A DNA stretch of 64,000 nt, from positions 62,001-126,000 of the forward strand of contig NZ_LBIO01000040.1 in NCBI RefSeq assembly GCF_001280505.1, given 5' to 3'. The notes under the pieces were generated by a model, which was not told the origin of the DNA, ran no database searches, and saw only the letters and a list, made by a program, of their open reading frames with translations. Shown in pieces: positions 7,306-15,628 of the stretch (the first letter of the stretch is position 1; each line of letters begins with the position of its first letter). Both the position numbers and the translations under genes were made by a program. Origin of the DNA: Mangrovimonas sp. TPBH4. Lineage in GTDB: Bacteria > Bacteroidota > Bacteroidia > Flavobacteriales > Flavobacteriaceae.

Positions 7306-8154
7306 TTAATAATACGTAATAGAATACGGCAAACTGTCTTCCAAATCACCCTCATTTACTTGTATAGGATATCCCGAAGCATCATACGTATAGGTGCGGG
7401 TTTCCGTGTTGCCCCCTACTTGGGTAACAGAAGTAATATTGTTTTGCAGAAACGGAAAGTTATAACCTCCAAAGCCACTTATAAAAATCCCCTCAAACTC
7501 CCAGAAGAATTCAATAAAACGCTCCAGATAAATAGATTCCAATTGCCCGTAAAACGGATTGATTTTATCGTCATACCCAATAGTAAACTCCATTACAGGG
7601 TTGTTGGAAGTATCGAATGACTGTGCCGAAACCAAATTCCCATTGGCATCATAGCTAAAGTTGGTGTACTGGTAGCTTTCGGTTAGCGTCACCACACGCC
7701 CATTGCTGTCCAATTCCAATACAAGCAGTGCATTGGCATCGCCTTCTATGGTCCCCTCCATGGTTACGGTAGTCCCTTCATAGCTTAAGGTAACATCTTC
7801 GTTGTTGGAAACATAACCTACCAATTGGCCATTGGCATTATAGGTAAAGTTTGCGGTATCACTATAAGAAGAAGCTCCTGTTTCTTGATGACTCCATTGT
7901 GTAAGTCTATCTGCTGTATCATAGGTTAAGCCCTGAGAATAGCCATAACTGTTATAAATACCCGTAATGCCTGCAAGGAGGCCATCATCTTGATAGAGAT
8001 AGTCTATTTTTTTGGTTTCCGAAATTTCTTCAGTTTTCACCAATTTAACCGTTGATGGATTAGGGTCTAGAGTGTTTGTACTATCCTCTGTTGTACAGGA
8101 AAAAAGGCCTAGGTTAAGCAAAATTAGGGCAAGAATACTTTTTGTTTGTTTCAT
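7306..8154 (-). CDS. YD/RHS-like repeat lipoprotein
   Basis: 282 residues. The lipoprotein signal ends at GLFSC (Cys20). The mature chain carries repeats of the 'Y(D/N)ANG(Q/N)L' kind: NFTYNANGQLVGYV, FSYDANGNLVSAQSF and YTYDASGYPIQV, interleaved with short beta strands. This pattern matches the DUF4595/RHS-YD-like beta-repeat lipoproteins common in Bacteroidetes. They form an elongated beta structure and are thought to sit on the cell surface. No enzymatic motif is seen and there is no toxin domain, so it is not a polymorphic toxin. Function unknown. Confidence 0.75.
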   Translation of the reverse strand: MKQTKSILALILLNLGLFSCTTEDSTNTLDPNPSTVKLVKTEEISETKKIDYLYQDDGLLAGITGIYNSYGYSQGLTYDTADRLTQWSHQETGASSYSDTANFTYNANGQLVGYVSNNEDVTLSYEGTTVTMEGTIEGDANALLVLELDSNGRVVTLTESYQYTNFSYDANGNLVSAQSFDTSNNPVMEFTIGYDDKINPFYGQLESIYLERFIEFFWEFEGIFISGFGGYNFPFLQNNITSVTQVGGNTETRTYTYDASGYPIQVNEGDLEDSLPYSITYY

Positions 8155-8259
8155 AAAAGGTTGGTTTAATTTTATTATTGTCTTATGTATTGGTTAGTGT
8201 ATTTTTTATGTTGTTAGTTACTGTCATTTCCAAAATAGGGCAATTGTTATTGAACGGTT

Positions 8260-8661
8260 TCAATCGACATATTTCTTTTCTAAAACATATTTCCGAAGCC
8301 CTTCAACCACCATACCAACTATATACCCAACCATTAAAAGTGGTATTATCATAACACTCCCAAAAATCGCTTTCAAAGGCCATCCAATTCCCATAATTCT
8401 AGTTTGAATGGTTTTCACCTTTTCTAAATTCTCAGGCTTAACATTTTCATACATCCCAACACTTCCCATAGCATCATCATTATAACCATAATGTTTTAAC
8501 AATATCAAATCCGCTTTATCCACCCACCAAGCAAATGTCCAAATTAAAATTAACAGGAGACATATTCCAACTACCGAGTATATTAGCAAATGAAATGTTA
8601 TGTTTAACTTTTTTAGAATATAATATAAGGCAAAAGGTGCTGTAACTATTAGCGCCAACAT
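8260..8661 (-). CDS. Hypothetical membrane protein, three helices
   Basis: About 133 residues from the ATG at 8661. A TTG one codon upstream is also possible, and the frame stays open about 50 nt further upstream with hydrophobic codons but no ATG, GTG or other TTG. Helices lie at ~2-17, ~23-47 (LLIYSVVGICLLLILIWTFAWW) and ~94-119 (FGSVMIIPLLMVGYIVGMVVEGL). The soluble loop between helices 2 and 3 (~48-90) contains VDKADLILLKHYGYND. I recognise no family. It stands alone by spacing. Confidence 0.6.
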   Translation of the reverse strand: MLALIVTAPFALYYILKKLNITFHLLIYSVVGICLLLILIWTFAWWVDKADLILLKHYGYNDDAMGSVGMYENVKPENLEKVKTIQTRIMGIGWPLKAIFGSVMIIPLLMVGYIVGMVVEGLRKYVLEKKYVD

Positions 8662-8806
8662 CAAAATATGAGATATGTCAAGTAGTATTTCGATTGTTAT
8701 TAATATTAATTGAAATTATTAAACTAGCCACAACCTGCTCTATAACAATGTTTAAAATCAATTAATAGCATCCGCCAATTATTGGTTAGCGTATATAGCC
8801 TAAATT

Positions 8807-9670
8807 CTACTTATTCACATCTTTAAGGAATTTAGGACCTACCAAATCCAGAAACATCCCCGAGGTAACCCGTCCATACAAAAGCTCACTAGTTTCTGCA
8901 TCAATAAGCAGGTAAAAATACAACGTCCTCAACCTAATCATTTTACCATAAACAACATTGGCCTCTTGGTTAAAAACAGCAGCATCTATCTCCTCTTCAC
9001 TCTTTAATTCAAATGGATAACTATAAAGCTTTTTAATTTTTTCAGCCGAATCAACTTTAGATTTTAGGGCTTCGTCATTCAAATACCACGTTTTCTCTTT
9101 AACAATAGCTTTCTTTTTATCGTTCACCACTTCCAAGAAATCTTTAAAATTTAAATTCTTACTCGAATTCATTTCAAAGACAAAGTCAATTTGGTTATTC
9201 AACATTCGGATGGCATAACGCAACTCTGCAGGTGTTATTTCCCACTTTTCATTAGGCTCTACATACTTTAATTCTACGGTACCCAACACATCTCTAGGAT
9301 ACCTTTTCTTACCCTTCTTTTTGGCCTCCGTCAACTCCCTAAACATTGTTAGTTGTAATAGGGTATACTCCTGAGCCATGGTACTAGATCTATTCTCATA
9401 ATGATGTTCTAAGAAATTCACAAAATAAGCATGCTCCCCTACCGTGGCATCCAATTCAGAAGCATCGATTATTTTATAAGGATTAACTGTCCAATAATCT
9501 GCCAAAAACTCATTCATGTAAGCATTTAGTGATTCGTCGTCGCTTTTCACAAAATAGGAAGTACCTTCTTTAAAAGTTTTGTAGTTATCAATATCGGTAT
9601 TGACAATCTGGCCAAAACATGTTAAGGAAACCGTTAATAAGGCAACAAAAAGCATTTTTTTTAAAATCAT
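8807..9670 (-). CDS. Secreted hypothetical protein
   Basis: 287 residues with a signal peptide ending at LTCFGQ. The mature protein is charged and mostly helical, with no obvious repeats or known catalytic motifs. Distinct segments are YFVNFLEHHYENRSSTMAQEYTLLQL, ITPAELRYAIRMLNNQIDFVFEMN and the C-terminal IRLRTLYFYLLIDAETSELLYGR. I do not recognise a family. It has its own leader and no close neighbours, so nothing about its role can be read from context. Confidence 0.7.
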   Translation of the reverse strand: MILKKMLFVALLTVSLTCFGQIVNTDIDNYKTFKEGTSYFVKSDDESLNAYMNEFLADYWTVNPYKIIDASELDATVGEHAYFVNFLEHHYENRSSTMAQEYTLLQLTMFRELTEAKKKGKKRYPRDVLGTVELKYVEPNEKWEITPAELRYAIRMLNNQIDFVFEMNSSKNLNFKDFLEVVNDKKKAIVKEKTWYLNDEALKSKVDSAEKIKKLYSYPFELKSEEEIDAAVFNQEANVVYGKMIRLRTLYFYLLIDAETSELLYGRVTSGMFLDLVGPKFLKDVNK

Positions 9671-10023
9671 AGTATGGTTGGTTTTAAGTTAGTATTTCAA
9701 TTTTATGCTATACAATCCGATACGCCTTGTTGACTTAGCCTACTCCACTCGTCAGTTACCTCTGAGTTATACACTTATTATTGTGAGATCCACCTATCAA
9801 ATATAGCAGATTTACCCTACAAAATAATAAAAACACAGGCTTTTCGTTAAAATCTTAAAAGATAGGCAGTGAAGGAGATAAAGAGAGGTATTCTCACAGC
9901 AAGTAAAACTAACTTTCCTCGATCATTACCCAATTCCCAAAAAAACAAACCCGCTCCAACATACTTTGGAACGGGCAATAACACTTAACATCTTATTTGT
10001 TTTATATGCCGAATTAAATAGGA
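9671..10023. other. Intergenic region holding only a terminator
   Basis: About 353 bp between two minus-strand genes. Apart from the terminator at 9938-9975 and, presumably, the promoter of the gene ending at 8807, nothing was recognised. Confidence 0.5.
9938..9975 (-). terminator. Intrinsic terminator after the MopE-motif lipoprotein
   Basis: On the minus strand CCCGTTCCA pairs with TGGAGCGGG (10-bp stem with one T-G wobble, plus-strand limits 9950-9975), followed by TTTGTTTTTTT. It lies about 50 bp beyond the stop of the lipoprotein gene at 10024. Confidence 0.75.
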
Positions 10024-10638
10024 TTAATTCATGGTTGAGCGCTCATAGCTGAAGCCTCCGCCTTGGCCACCTCCTGTCCAAGACGTAAATTTAATATCAA
10101 TATAAATGTCATCTGTAATTAAATGCAGCACCATGTCTTGGTCAACTGTACTTGGAGGATTACTAGCGTTGGTGTCTTCCCATGTATCAAAAGTCAAAGA
10201 CCCTAATTCTTCGGTCGTACCGAAAGCCCATTCTGTATCTTCAGGGCTTTCAAAATCTGTATAATCTCCCTCAACGGCTATATTAAAAATACCTTTAGTA
10301 TCTGCTCTTGTAATCCATACATTATCGGTAATTCTGTCCTGGTTAGATTCCATAGTCCAATCTGCATTGTTCTCTTTAATAAATGTCATGGTTTCCCCCT
10401 GCCAAATATTAACTATATTTAGAGTTGCATCTGTATCATCAATGTCATCTGCGTTGTCAACATAATTTTCGGGTTGGCTACATGAAGACTGAGTTTCCAA
10501 CGCATTTCCATATCCATCACCGTCCAAATCTTGATACCAAACAGATTCATTACAGGAATCATCATCATCGCTACAGGAATTAAAGGTAAAAATTGATGAT
10601 ACTAAAATTGCGGTTGTAATAAATTTAATTCTATTCAT
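10024..10638 (-). CDS. Lipoprotein with MopE-like metal-binding motif
   Basis: 204 residues. The lipobox is FNSC (Cys22), followed by an acidic spacer. Residues ~31-72 form a single MopE-type metal-binding motif: WYQDLDGDGYGN, then a Cys, QPENYV and DNADDIDD. In most copies the last element is DCDD; here the second Cys is Ile, so the metal site may bind Ca2+ through the DxDGDG loop only. The C-terminal two thirds resemble small beta-sandwich/lipocalin-like lipoproteins (IVNIWQGETMTFIKENNADW ... MVLHLITDDIYIDIKF) and end in a Gly-rich turn. It probably sits at the cell surface; the ligand is unknown. Confidence 0.75.
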   Translation of the reverse strand: MNRIKFITTAILVSSIFTFNSCSDDDDSCNESVWYQDLDGDGYGNALETQSSCSQPENYVDNADDIDDTDATLNIVNIWQGETMTFIKENNADWTMESNQDRITDNVWITRADTKGIFNIAVEGDYTDFESPEDTEWAFGTTEELGSLTFDTWEDTNASNPPSTVDQDMVLHLITDDIYIDIKFTSWTGGGQGGGFSYERSTMN

Positions 10639-11457
10639 TTTTAAAAATTTATGGTTGTTTATAATTTCCTATTATTCCTTTCCGTTCCTATCAATCGTCT
10701 TTTATCCAACAATACTATTTACTTAAATAGCCAATAACATATTAGGTGTAAAACACTTACAAATATTAGACATAGTAAACAGTAAAATTAAGTTGCCAAA
10801 AATACTTTTTAAATCCAAAAAGCCTAAGAAATTATAATCTTTTTCGTTAAAATCAAATATATACTATCAAGAATTCACAAATTCAACATATTATTCCCTC
10901 CCACAGTAAATCTATATTTATCCAACCTTTATTCGTTCCAAGGTAACTTCCACCCAAATAGCACTGAACTATAATCGAACAGTATATTTAAGTGCGACTT
11001 CATGTGAAGACATCAAAACAAAAACACAACAAAAAGAGAGGAAAGTACCTATCGAAATAATGAACACCCCAAACATTGTTCTCATGCAAACATGCCAAGA
11101 CCAGCAGCACAAAATTACTTGAGTTTTTGGCTGCTGGCTTAGGCTTTCATCACTATATCTCAGGGAAAAGATAAATCTAAGTGTGCTAGGCCTGGGCCCC
11201 CTTTATAAAAGTCGACCTACTATTTTGCTTAGTATTTTTAGGCTAGCTTACATACCTCAAGATATTCATTTTCAATACACAACCATAAACAACTCCCATT
11301 TATTATCAACAAATAATTGTTTATAAATGGGTTATAAAATTCAAGTTAAAGGAAGTTTAGAATCTATCGCAAAGAAGTGGTATGCAATACAAATGTATGG
11401 CAGCAATTTCACTACACATCTTTTGTCATTCCGAAGTTAAGGAAAACATAACAAGGC
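10639..11457. other. Long gene-poor intergenic region
   Basis: About 820 bp with no gene I can support. It includes a long-loop inverted repeat at 11101-11137 and a 37-codon open frame on the plus strand at 11337-11450, which I do not call. It may contain decayed coding sequence or small RNAs, but nothing in it can be shown by eye. Confidence 0.5.
11101..11137. repeat. Inverted repeat, 8-bp arms, 21-nt loop
   Basis: CCAGCAGC (11101-11108) and GCTGCTGG (11130-11137) are perfect reverse complements in an otherwise AT-rich intergenic stretch. No T-run follows closely on either strand, so it is not an obvious terminator. It could be part of a non-coding RNA or a chance pairing. Confidence 0.4.
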
Positions 11458-11643
11458 CTATTGCTCTTTATTAGCATGGAGATAGGATCCTCCGGCACTT
11501 ATTATAATGAGCACCCAAATAAGTACTTGCATATAATCATCTCTGTTTTGGCTCCATGATAAATTGGAATAATCCAAAGCCAAAGCATTAATTACAATCA
11601 TAAGGACACCCACTATTAACAAAAAAATTCTAATACGTTGCAT
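11458..11643 (-). CDS. Tiny two-helix membrane protein
   Basis: 61 residues: helix 1 at ~4-23 (IRIFLLIVGVLMIVINALAL), a polar loop DYSNLSWSQNRDDY, and helix 2 at ~38-54 (MQVLIWVLIIISAGGSY), with a charged tail. Composition and a clean ATG support a real gene, but its length makes this less than certain. It is the first of three similar tiny membrane proteins in this gene-poor stretch. Function unknown. Confidence 0.55.
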   Translation of the reverse strand: MQRIRIFLLIVGVLMIVINALALDYSNLSWSQNRDDYMQVLIWVLIIISAGGSYLHANKEQ

Positions 11644-11819
11644 GATATAATAGGATTTTGTTGGTTACTATAAATTACAGAATTACAATATAACATATAA
11701 CAAACACACAACAATAGCAAGGGCATCAACTTTTGCTAGCAAGAGCTTATCTTGACAATCTCCTGAGGTAGGACTAAAAAAAACCCTAAATATTTGCCTA
11801 CTTAGTACTCAATCCGATG

Positions 11820-12026
11820 CTACGCAGTAGTTTTTACATACAAAAGGCGCATGAGTTGACGGTACATTGTAAGGGTACCTATAGCAGTAAAAACAAGGGT
11901 TAATACATTGAGAAATAAGGAGGATGGCATAACCTCGGCAACATTGGTTCTAATCTGTAAGCTTAAGCCAAGCCCCAACACAAAGGATACAAGGCCTAAG
12001 GCTACTTTTAAATTTTTGGTATGCAT
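11820..12026 (-). CDS. Tiny two-helix membrane protein
   Basis: 68 residues. A basic start (MHTKNLK) is followed by helix 1 (VALGLVSFVLGLGLSLQI), a loop NVAEVMPSS, helix 2 (LFLNVLTLVFTAIGTLTMY) and a basic tail RQLMRLLYVK. The topology and size match the protein at 12451-12663 (K-rich start, helix, Met-rich loop, helix, then a basic YxxLKRMV/YRQLMRLL tail), so the two may be distant paralogues. Function unknown. Confidence 0.55.
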   Translation of the reverse strand: MHTKNLKVALGLVSFVLGLGLSLQIRTNVAEVMPSSLFLNVLTLVFTAIGTLTMYRQLMRLLYVKTTA

Positions 12027-12450
12027 ATAGTTCTAGTTAATGGATTACTAACTTTAGTTATTGTTTAATTAATGTGGGTTTATAATTTCGGATGGCGGGA
12101 TAGCTCATCCAACAAACAAGATACTTGGTCAGGACATTGTTTGTAATTATGTTGACACAATAGGGATTTAGACCTTTGTGTCTGATAGCGTGACCAATAT
12201 AATAAAACAAGTTGAATATGCAGTATAAAAATTTCCTATAATTTCCACATAATGTACTGGAACGCAATTTTTTAACACTTCATCGAAACAATCGATTACA
12301 AATTGACAGTGACTACTTAAAATATATAAATAAAAGACTACAACTTACAGGCCGCTAAAAATTCAAGGTTTAGACAAATTCCTCTACCTCCCAAAAAGAC
12401 AATCAGTTAGTATTAAAAAGAAAATATGAAGAGTCGCTATGCGCGATACC
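12027..12450. other. Intergenic region without a supported gene
   Basis: About 424 bp. A 69-codon frame on the minus strand (12058-12267) is present, but its composition (Cys/Tyr-rich, no family resemblance) does not support it as a gene. Small inverted repeats such as GGATG/CATCC near 12090-12110 are too short to interpret. Confidence 0.45.
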
Positions 12451-12663
12451 TTAGGAAGTTTTGGACGATGCTTTACAAACCATGCGCTTTAAATAATGGT
12501 AAACAACTAACATCCCTACCAACTGAAATGCTCCAACAGCACTATACTTTATCATATCTGTCGTGAACATTTCAGTCATATAGTTCATCCAAAGTAAAGT
12601 GATGCCTCCACTAATCAGTAAAGCTATTAAGCCTAAGAGAATTTTTAAAAACAGTTGCTTCAT
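12451..12663 (-). CDS. Tiny two-helix membrane protein
   Basis: 70 residues: helix 1 (FLKILLGLIALLISGGITLLW), an outward loop NYMTEMFTTDM, helix 2 (YSAVGAFQLVGMLVVYHYL) and a basic tail KRMVCKASSKTS. It shares layout with the gene at 11820-12026. A clean ATG and strong hydrophobic patterning support it. Function unknown. Confidence 0.55.
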   Translation of the reverse strand: MKQLFLKILLGLIALLISGGITLLWMNYMTEMFTTDMIKYSAVGAFQLVGMLVVYHYLKRMVCKASSKTS

Positions 12664-12776
12664 GGTTGGTAGATGTTAAGATAAGGATAAAATTACGAAA
12701 GTATCCTATATAATGCTAGTATCAACTATAGATAATAAGGTATAAAAAGGAAAGGTTTCAAAAACACAGGAACTAT

Positions 12777-12810
12777 TAAAAGAAAAAAGCACTCGTTTAA
12801 GGCGAGTGCT
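12777..12810 (-). terminator. Intrinsic terminator after the lipoprotein gene at 12832
   Basis: Perfect 8-bp stem AGCACTCG / CGAGTGCT (12788-12795, 12803-12810), followed on the minus strand by TTTTTTCTTTT. It lies 22 bp past the stop codon of the lipoprotein gene. Confidence 0.85.
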
Positions 12811-12831
12811 TTAGATATTATGAAGTTGGAA

Positions 12832-13419
12832 TTAGTTTACCTGATAGTCTATCAACTCCAGACCAAACCATCCCATGCCATCTTCTTTAATATTTCCAAA
12901 ATCCTCATTCCAACAAATATATGTTTCATTAATTGCAGAAGTAGTAGTGTGTTTAAAAACATTACAAGAAAAAGTACCTGCAGGCACAGTAATTAAAGAA
13001 TCTACAGCCACCACTTCATGAGTAACCGTATGGCCATCACCTCTAGTATAGGTCCAAACATCTCCTACACTCACATTTTTCTTATAGATTTGAGCTACGG
13101 TACCAGTACCATTGTCCACCTCGTTTATCAAATAGTCTCCATCTTGCATCCATAAATCCGTACCAGTTTCCAATTGCCCTGTTGAAAGATTCGGGACCAC
13201 ACGCTCTACCTCATAACCCGATCCATTGCATTGACCTACAGTCATACTTGCCTCTCCATTATCAAAACCAAAAACGGTCATCTGATAGGTCCAGCTATTC
13301 CCCTCTTGCAAAAAAGGGATATCTGTATCACAATTAGAACTTGGAGAAGAATCACTGTCATCTGAAGAACAGTTAAACAATAGAGAAATCGCTAATAATA
13401 GTACAAATTTTGTTTTCAT
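12832..13419 (-). CDS. Lipoprotein of unknown function
   Basis: 195 residues with lipobox LFNC (Cys17) and a Ser/Asp-rich start (SSDDSDSSPSS) typical of flavobacterial lipoproteins. The mature domain begins IPFLQEGNSWTYQMTVFG and continues as a beta-rich fold with KNVSVGDVWTYTRGDGHTVTHEVVAVDSLITVPAGTFSCNVFKHTT. The pattern 'GNSWTY ... V.VPAGTF.c.v.k' is seen in a widespread class of Bacteroidetes lipoproteins whose function is not known. It is divergent from PUL 1 and ends in its own terminator. Confidence 0.75.
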   Translation of the reverse strand: MKTKFVLLLAISLLFNCSSDDSDSSPSSNCDTDIPFLQEGNSWTYQMTVFGFDNGEASMTVGQCNGSGYEVERVVPNLSTGQLETGTDLWMQDGDYLINEVDNGTGTVAQIYKKNVSVGDVWTYTRGDGHTVTHEVVAVDSLITVPAGTFSCNVFKHTTTSAINETYICWNEDFGNIKEDGMGWFGLELIDYQVN

Positions 13420-13982
13420 AAATGTTGGTTTAATGTTAAAAAAAGTGCTAAATATAAGAGAATATTCTTACTTCAACATATCATTTTATACGTCACAACT
13501 CCTTATCCATGACAACCAACTCCTTACCACTACAATTTAAATTTGATATAATTAATAGACTCTTGCCAAATACAAACCCATTCCATTCTCCAACTACCCA
13601 AAACCAAATACGAACCACGACACGTCTCAATTAGGTATAAAAAACAAGTACTTATTGTCAAATTGACAATAAATGATTAGCGGCATTATTTTTAAACGAA
13701 TTAAAAGAGCTTTATTTGCGAATTAGCAAAAAACATGCCTTTTATATTATGAAATCCACATTATTTTCAGCAAAAAACACTTTGATTTTTCTTAATATCA
13801 TCTTGATTTTTTCCATTTACCAATTTCAATAAACCCATATACTACAACGTTTTAGGAGAATTTTCCGTCTTGAAACACTTTGATTTTAACTCAATCTTTT
13901 TTTTAAGGATTTCTTAACAGATAATTTAGACCATCGCTTTTTAGGAGTGGTACAAGTCTAACAATCACCAATTACTTTTTTT
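13420..13982. promoter_or_regulatory. PUL 1 upstream regulatory region
   Basis: 563 bp between the divergent lipoprotein gene and the first PUL 1 gene. It carries a 10-bp direct repeat CAACTCCTTA at 13496 and 13517 (21 bp apart, two helical turns). The second copy runs into TTACCACTACA (13524-13534), an 11-mer also found upstream of PUL 2. It also holds a perfect inverted repeat at 13652-13672 and a 15-bp direct repeat of AAACACTTTGATTTT at 13775 and 13873. No coding sequence is seen. Regulator assignments are inference. Confidence 0.5.
13652..13672. promoter_or_regulatory. Perfect inverted repeat, candidate operator
   Basis: Arms TTATTGTCAA (13652-13661) and TTGACAATAA (13663-13672) are exact reverse complements separated by one A. 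A 10+1+10 dyad of this kind is typical of a dimeric DNA-binding protein site. It sits about 310 bp before the first PUL 1 gene and 230 bp before the divergent lipoprotein gene, so either could be the target. Confidence 0.5.
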
Positions 13983-14504
13983 ATGAAATACACTAACATT
14001 CGGTTTCTAATGATCATTGGTTTCTTGGCATTTTTTGGATGCAACAAATCCGATGATGGGAGTTATGTAGCCCCCATTACCGTGTACGAAAAAATCGCGG
14101 GCCAATGGAACTTGATGAACCTAAAAATGGTGGACGAGGTGGCCAAGGCCAGCAACATCTCCCCCAACGAACAAAACTTGAGCACTTGGTTCAATTATGA
14201 CACCTTCCAAATTACCTTTAATGTAGATGGCGACAACAAGCCTACCACCTATGAGGTAATGGGCAATGTGCCGCCTTTGTTTGCTGCCAGTGGGTACTAT
14301 GAGTTGAGCACGCCTTTTCAGCCTACCACGGCCAATCCTATCCTGATCCATCTGTATAGCGATGCGGCCCACACCAACCTTACCGATGTACTACAGCTTA
14401 CAGCGGTACCTGGCACCAACGCACAGATGCAAATTACTTTGGTGCGCACTTCGGGCGGAACTCCATTTGTATCCTATGTATTCAACTTAATGGCTAACAA
14501 CTAA
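13983..14504 (+). CDS. PUL 1 lipoprotein, DUF5004-like
   Basis: 173 residues. Lipobox FFGC (Cys20), then KSDDGSYVAPITVYEKIAGQWNLMNLKMVDE. The 'G.W.l....' opening followed by paired beta strands (FQITFNVDGDNKPTTYEV ... YELSTPF ... LQLTAVPGTNAQMQITLVR) matches the lipocalin-like DUF5004 lipoproteins, which occur next to SusC/SusD pairs. It is likely an outer-membrane surface protein that helps bind or handle the glycan; no ligand is known. It opens the PUL 1 operon and is followed 10 bp later by the next gene. The family name is from memory of the pattern, not a search. Confidence 0.7.
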   Translation: MKYTNIRFLMIIGFLAFFGCNKSDDGSYVAPITVYEKIAGQWNLMNLKMVDEVAKASNISPNEQNLSTWFNYDTFQITFNVDGDNKPTTYEVMGNVPPLFAASGYYELSTPFQPTTANPILIHLYSDAAHTNLTDVLQLTAVPGTNAQMQITLVRTSGGTPFVSYVFNLMANN

Positions 14505-14514
14505 TCTAACACTA

Positions 14515-15597
14515 ATGAAGAAACTATTATATACCTTATTAATGGCACTGTACCTCATCCCCAACCTGACACAGGCTCAGGAGTTGGTAGGGTCGGTTGG
14601 TTCTATGTGGTCCTACCCGGTAGTGTACCAATACAGCGAGGAGGTCACTTGGTACTTTGACCTTTCGGGTACCACCCTTGCCGAAAACGAAGACGTATAC
14701 ATCTGGATCTGGTCACCAAGCGAACCCGATGCAGGCAACTGGGAAAACTCCTCAGAGTTCGCGCACCTTAGTTATGAAGGCAATTTTATTTGGAGCTTTA
14801 CCTTAACCCCTACTGAGTACTTTTCTATGAGTGCAGAGGACATTGCCGCTAGTGCAGGCTTTTGGTTCCGTTTAAAAGACCTTACAGGAAGCAAACAAAC
14901 CGAAGTGGCCAACATGCCCTACACGCCAATAGACTCCTTCTTTACAGCAGATGAAATGATGCGTTCCTATCCAACCGAAGCCACCTTGGATGGAGGTTTG
15001 AGCATCCTGTTCAACTCCAATTTGGTAGATGGTTTTGCAGACGCTACTAGCGTACACATGCATTCCGGAATGAACACTTGGGCCATTTTACAAGAATACC
15101 AATCGTGGCTCCCAGAGATTGTGGAAAAGACCAAGTTGAAAGACATGGGGGACGGCTTTTACAAAATGGACTTGATTCCTTCAGAGTACTATAATGATAT
15201 TCCAGAAGGCTTTATCATGGAGAATATTACCTTTTTGTTTGTAAAGGACGACTGGGCAGGCACTTCACCTGAACTGGTAATCTATGCCGCTGAATATATT
15301 CCGCCACCACCACCAGAGTTTAGATTCTTTCCGTTGCAGATCAGTCAAAAGGACTTTCTACAAATTTCCCGTATCAATAACGAAACAGGCATCAATACCT
15401 TGATCTATACGATTACAGCGGGCAGTACGGAAATCAATGGTGAATTCTCGGGCAATATGGACGAGATCAAAGGGTTTATCGATTTGCCTACCCTGTTAGA
15501 GGGCATTCCTAACCTTACCGAAATTCAGGTATTGGTAGTAGACAACCAGGGCAATACCATAATTGACACTACTCTTCCATTGAAAACTCTAGACTAA
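14515..15597 (+). CDS. PUL 1 secreted accessory protein (DUF4961-like), putative glycan-binding
   Basis: 360 residues with an ordinary signal peptide ending TQAQ, not a lipobox. The mature chain shows two beta-sandwich-like parts (residues ~25-150 with VTWYFDLSGTTLAENEDVYIWIWSPSEPDAGNW, and ~155-265 with TSVHMHSGMNTW and YYNDIPEGFIMENITFLFVKDDW). A proline run IPPPPPEF at ~260 then leads to a smaller C-terminal domain. Such proteins, often named DUF4961, lie beside DUF5004 and SusC/D genes. Aromatic-rich strands suggest carbohydrate binding. No catalytic motif is seen. It is tightly linked to both neighbours (10 bp upstream, 31 bp downstream). Confidence 0.65.
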   Translation: MKKLLYTLLMALYLIPNLTQAQELVGSVGSMWSYPVVYQYSEEVTWYFDLSGTTLAENEDVYIWIWSPSEPDAGNWENSSEFAHLSYEGNFIWSFTLTPTEYFSMSAEDIAASAGFWFRLKDLTGSKQTEVANMPYTPIDSFFTADEMMRSYPTEATLDGGLSILFNSNLVDGFADATSVHMHSGMNTWAILQEYQSWLPEIVEKTKLKDMGDGFYKMDLIPSEYYNDIPEGFIMENITFLFVKDDWAGTSPELVIYAAEYIPPPPPEFRFFPLQISQKDFLQISRINNETGINTLIYTITAGSTEINGEFSGNMDEIKGFIDLPTLLEGIPNLTEIQVLVVDNQGNTIIDTTLPLKTLD

Positions 15598-15628
15598 CTA
15601 ATACTATCACTTTAAAACATCGATTAGA

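Noticed and set aside
7306..8154. Possible polymorphic toxin because of YD/RHS-like repeats
   Set aside because: Only a few short repeats, no RHS core-associated domain, no C-terminal toxin and no immunity gene; it fits the DUF4595-like lipoproteins better.
11337..11450. 37-codon plus-strand frame starting MGYKIQVKGS
   Set aside because: Reads plausibly but is too short to support without conservation data, and there is no recognisable promoter or partner.
12058..12267. 69-codon minus-strand frame rich in Cys, Tyr and Ile
   Set aside because: No family resemblance, unusual composition for the surroundings, no hydrophobic patterning like its tiny neighbours; probably chance in an intergenic stretch.
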